Source: an uncultured Chlorobiales bacterium
Lineage (GTDB): Bacteria > Bacteroidota > Chlorobiia > Chlorobiales > Chlorobiaceae
Direction: 5' to 3'
DNA: 8,957 nucleotides
Assembly: GCA_903901395.1 (NCBI GenBank)
Contig: CAIUQW010000254.1
Location: 1 to 8,957 of the forward strand
How positions within the stretch are numbered: position 1 is the first letter of the stretch; each line of letters starts with the position of its first letter. Below the pieces are notes generated by a model. The model did no database searches and had not been told where the DNA came from. It saw only the letters and a program-made list of their open reading frames with translations. Both the position numbers and the translations under genes were made by a program. Shown here piece after piece: positions 6,803 to 8,957 of the stretch.

Positions 6803-7000
6803 ATGTCAGAAGAGGTCAAAGAGCTGCAAAAAGAGCTTGCCAAGCGTAAAAGGATAGCAATCGACATCGCATCGCAGATTCATGATATCGTCGAAGATTC
6901 ACTCTGGGTAGATTATGAGAAGATGCCCGGGCTTTCCGAAAAGCTGGTGGCTGCCGTGAAGGAGGCTAACCGGTTCAAGACAGACAACGGTCTCCAGTGA
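6803..7000 (+). CDS. Small helical protein, probably DUF683/Rop-like (nif-associated) family
   Basis: The 65-residue protein is highly charged and built as two helices: a Glu/Lys-rich first helix with heptad character (about residues 2-31, EELKE-type repeats ending IHDIVED) and a second (about 43-58), joined by a short turn DYEKMPGLSEKL. This matches, from memory, the DUF683/Rop-like proteins (Pfam PF05082), short antiparallel helical hairpins encoded in nitrogen-fixation clusters, whose pattern is LHDLAED...WE-IP-LA. The biochemical role of that family is not established; if the match holds, a link to nitrogenase assembly or regulation is possible, but no nif gene is visible here. The start is fixed by AGGAG seven bases upstream, and a hairpin terminator lies about 120 bases downstream. 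The gene is monocistronic and lies between the two copies of the mdh 3' end, hinting at later insertion. The family call is tentative, but the coding call is good. Confidence 0.72.
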   Translation: MSEEVKELQKELAKRKRIAIDIASQIHDIVEDSLWVDYEKMPGLSEKLVAAVKEANRFKTDNGLQ

Positions 7001-7116
7001 AATCTCTGCGCTGAGAGTGCTCCGGGTGGGCAAACAAAGAAGCAAGCCTCCGCACGGGTATCTGTGAGTGAAGCGAGCAGGGAGTCTCCGGCGCCTTTTA
7101 AAAACTTTAAAACGCC

Positions 7117-7154
7117 AAGAGGCTGTCCCGGTTTCGTTTCCGGAACAGCCTCTT
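7117..7154. terminator. Bidirectional hairpin terminator between the small gene and mdh
   Basis: Fifteen-base arms (7117-7131, AAGAGGCTGTCCCGG, and 7140-7154) enclose an eight-base loop and pair at 14 positions; the odd pair becomes G-U in minus-strand RNA. On the plus strand the stem leads straight into TTTT-type sequence, and on the minus strand GGCGTTTT follows. It therefore probably ends both the 65-residue gene and the convergent mdh transcript. A second AT-rich stem (TTTTAAA 7096-7102 / TTTAAAA 7106-7112) abuts it. Confidence 0.75.
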
Positions 7155-7206
7155 TTCATTTCATGTATTTGACCGCAGAACGCAGGTCAGGTCGCTTGAC
7201 CAGAGG

Positions 7207-8211
<1,005 letters not shown>

Positions 8212-8281
8212 TCAGCAAATTCTCGAAACACTGGTCTCTGCGCGAGGCAGTCCGGTTACTCAAGTGTGCGTCCGGAAAAGA

Positions 8282-8326
8282 GCAAAAAAAAAGCAAGCCG
8301 TTCATCGATGAGAACCGGCTTGCTTT
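8282..8326 (-). terminator. Strong rho-independent terminator of the rplU-rpmA operon
   Basis: On the minus strand AAAGCAAGCCG (8326-8316) pairs perfectly with CGGCTTGCTTT (8300-8290), with a possible further GTTC/GAAC pairing inside the loop, and it runs into nine consecutive U residues. It starts about 30 bases after the rpmA stop. Confidence 0.92.
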
Positions 8327-8358
8327 CAATATCAGCGTGATGCATCTCCGTCCAAAGA

Positions 8359-8613
8359 TCAGGAAGGGATGATATCGACCTGCTTCTTGTTGTTGCGGCC
8401 GTTTCTGAAGTGAACGGTGCCATCGACAAGGGCGAAAATAGTGTGATCCCTGCCGAGACCGGCGTTGTCGCCCGGCTTGATGGCCGTGCCGCGCTGGCGG
8501 AGAATGATGGTGCCTGCGTTGACCACGGAGCCACCGGCAGCTTTCACGCCGAGGTATTTCGGATTGCTGTCGCGGCCGTTTTTGGTCGATCCGCCGCCTT
8601 TTTTATGTGCCAT
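8359..8613 (-). CDS. rpmA: 50S ribosomal protein L27
   Basis: The 84-residue protein is the full normal length of L27, a large-subunit protein whose N-terminus reaches toward the peptidyl-transferase centre. It begins [20 protein letters not shown], the family signature, with no cleavable N-terminal extension of the Firmicute type. The body shows [20 protein letters not shown] and the [15 protein letters not shown] pattern, followed by a basic C-terminus. It lies 35 bases downstream of rplU, the standard rplU-rpmA order, and is followed by a strong terminator. No Shine-Dalgarno sequence is visible before the ATG at 8613. Confidence 0.97.
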   Translation of the reverse strand: MAHKKGGGSTKNGRDSNPKYLGVKAAGGSVVNAGTIILRQRGTAIKPGDNAGLGRDHTIFALVDGTVHFRNGRNNKKQVDIIPS

Positions 8614-8648
8614 GAGACTGAAAAATTAGTGTTGTAAATTCTGTTCGA

Positions 8649-8936
8649 TCAGATCGACAGCACTTCGACCTGGGTCATGTGCTGACGGTGTCCGTTTCTT
8701 TTCTGAAAGCGTTTGCGGCGGTTCTTTCTGAACACGACGATGGTCTCGTCGCGAACGTGGTCAAGAACCTTGACGGTTGCAGTGCCAGCTTTCAGGGCGG
8801 AATCAGCCTGATTGACCTGCATGAGAGTCTTCACTTCGATAACGTCGCCTGCGGCGGCCTTCTGCTTGGGGACAAAAATCTTGTCGCCAGCTTTTACCAG
8901 AAACTGTTTGTCGGAAATCTCGATCAGCGCCTGCAT
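8649..8936 (-). CDS. rplU: 50S ribosomal protein L21
   Basis: The protein of about 95 residues is the normal length for L21, a 23S rRNA-binding protein of the large subunit. It starts MQALIEISDKQFLVKAGDKI and carries the basic C-terminal rRNA-binding block FRKNRRKRFQKRNGHRQHMT typical of the family. Two ATG codons are adjacent at 8939 and 8936; I chose the second because the family usually begins with a single Met before Gln-Ala, but one extra Met is possible. There is no clear Shine-Dalgarno sequence. It is the first gene of the rplU-rpmA operon, whose promoter must lie at or beyond the right edge of the window. Confidence 0.96.
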   Translation of the reverse strand: MQALIEISDKQFLVKAGDKIFVPKQKAAAGDVIEVKTLMQVNQADSALKAGTATVKVLDHVRDETIVVFRKNRRKRFQKRNGHRQHMTQVEVLSI

Positions 8937-8957
8937 CATTAGTAATAGTTTGGTGAT

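Overview
The window reads as ordinary chromosome of a green sulfur bacterium, most likely Chlorobaculum/Chlorobium. The best indicator is a complete 310-residue LDH-like malate dehydrogenase that resembles Chlorobi Mdh proteins. Supporting signs are L21 and L27 sequences of the same lineage, fairly GC-rich genes, weak or absent Shine-Dalgarno sequences before most starts, and AT-rich intergenic repeats. The assignment rests on remembered sequence resemblance; no search was run.

Layout. (1) 1-1765, minus strand: a probable operon of a dCMP deaminase, ribD (riboflavin synthesis), and the first 33 codons of an unrecognised Lys/Gly/Asn-rich protein coupled to ribD by a TGATG overlap. (2) 1766-2042: a divergent intergenic region with a candidate minus-strand promoter and a ~100-bp imperfect palindromic repeat. 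(3) 2043-4178, plus strand: an NFACT/RqcH-type ribosome quality-control protein, a short intergenic stretch with two tandem-repeat arrays and a hairpin, then a hotdog-fold acyl-CoA thioesterase. (4) 4179-5894, minus strand: an LptF/LptG-family lipopolysaccharide-export permease followed by a small DUF202 membrane protein, whose stop codon directly abuts that of the convergent thioesterase. (5) 5895-7206: a gene-poor stretch with a candidate permease promoter, a truncated copy of the 3' end of mdh, an AT-rich segment, and a 65-residue helical protein resembling the nif-associated DUF683/Rop-like family. (6) 7207-8936, minus strand: intact mdh, then (upstream of it) a strong terminator and the rplU-rpmA ribosomal operon.

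Most genes are housekeeping: riboflavin, pyrimidine deoxynucleotides, stalled-ribosome rescue, outer-membrane assembly, the TCA/reverse TCA cycle and translation. I see no defence system, CRISPR array, integrase, transposase, tRNA or rRNA, and no convincing new multi-gene system. The most informative oddity is region 5: a displaced 61-codon mdh tail (87% nucleotide identity, colinear, no internal stop) lies in direct orientation about 0.76 kb beyond the intact gene, with the small SD-driven gene between. This suggests that foreign or duplicated DNA entered at the 3' end of mdh.
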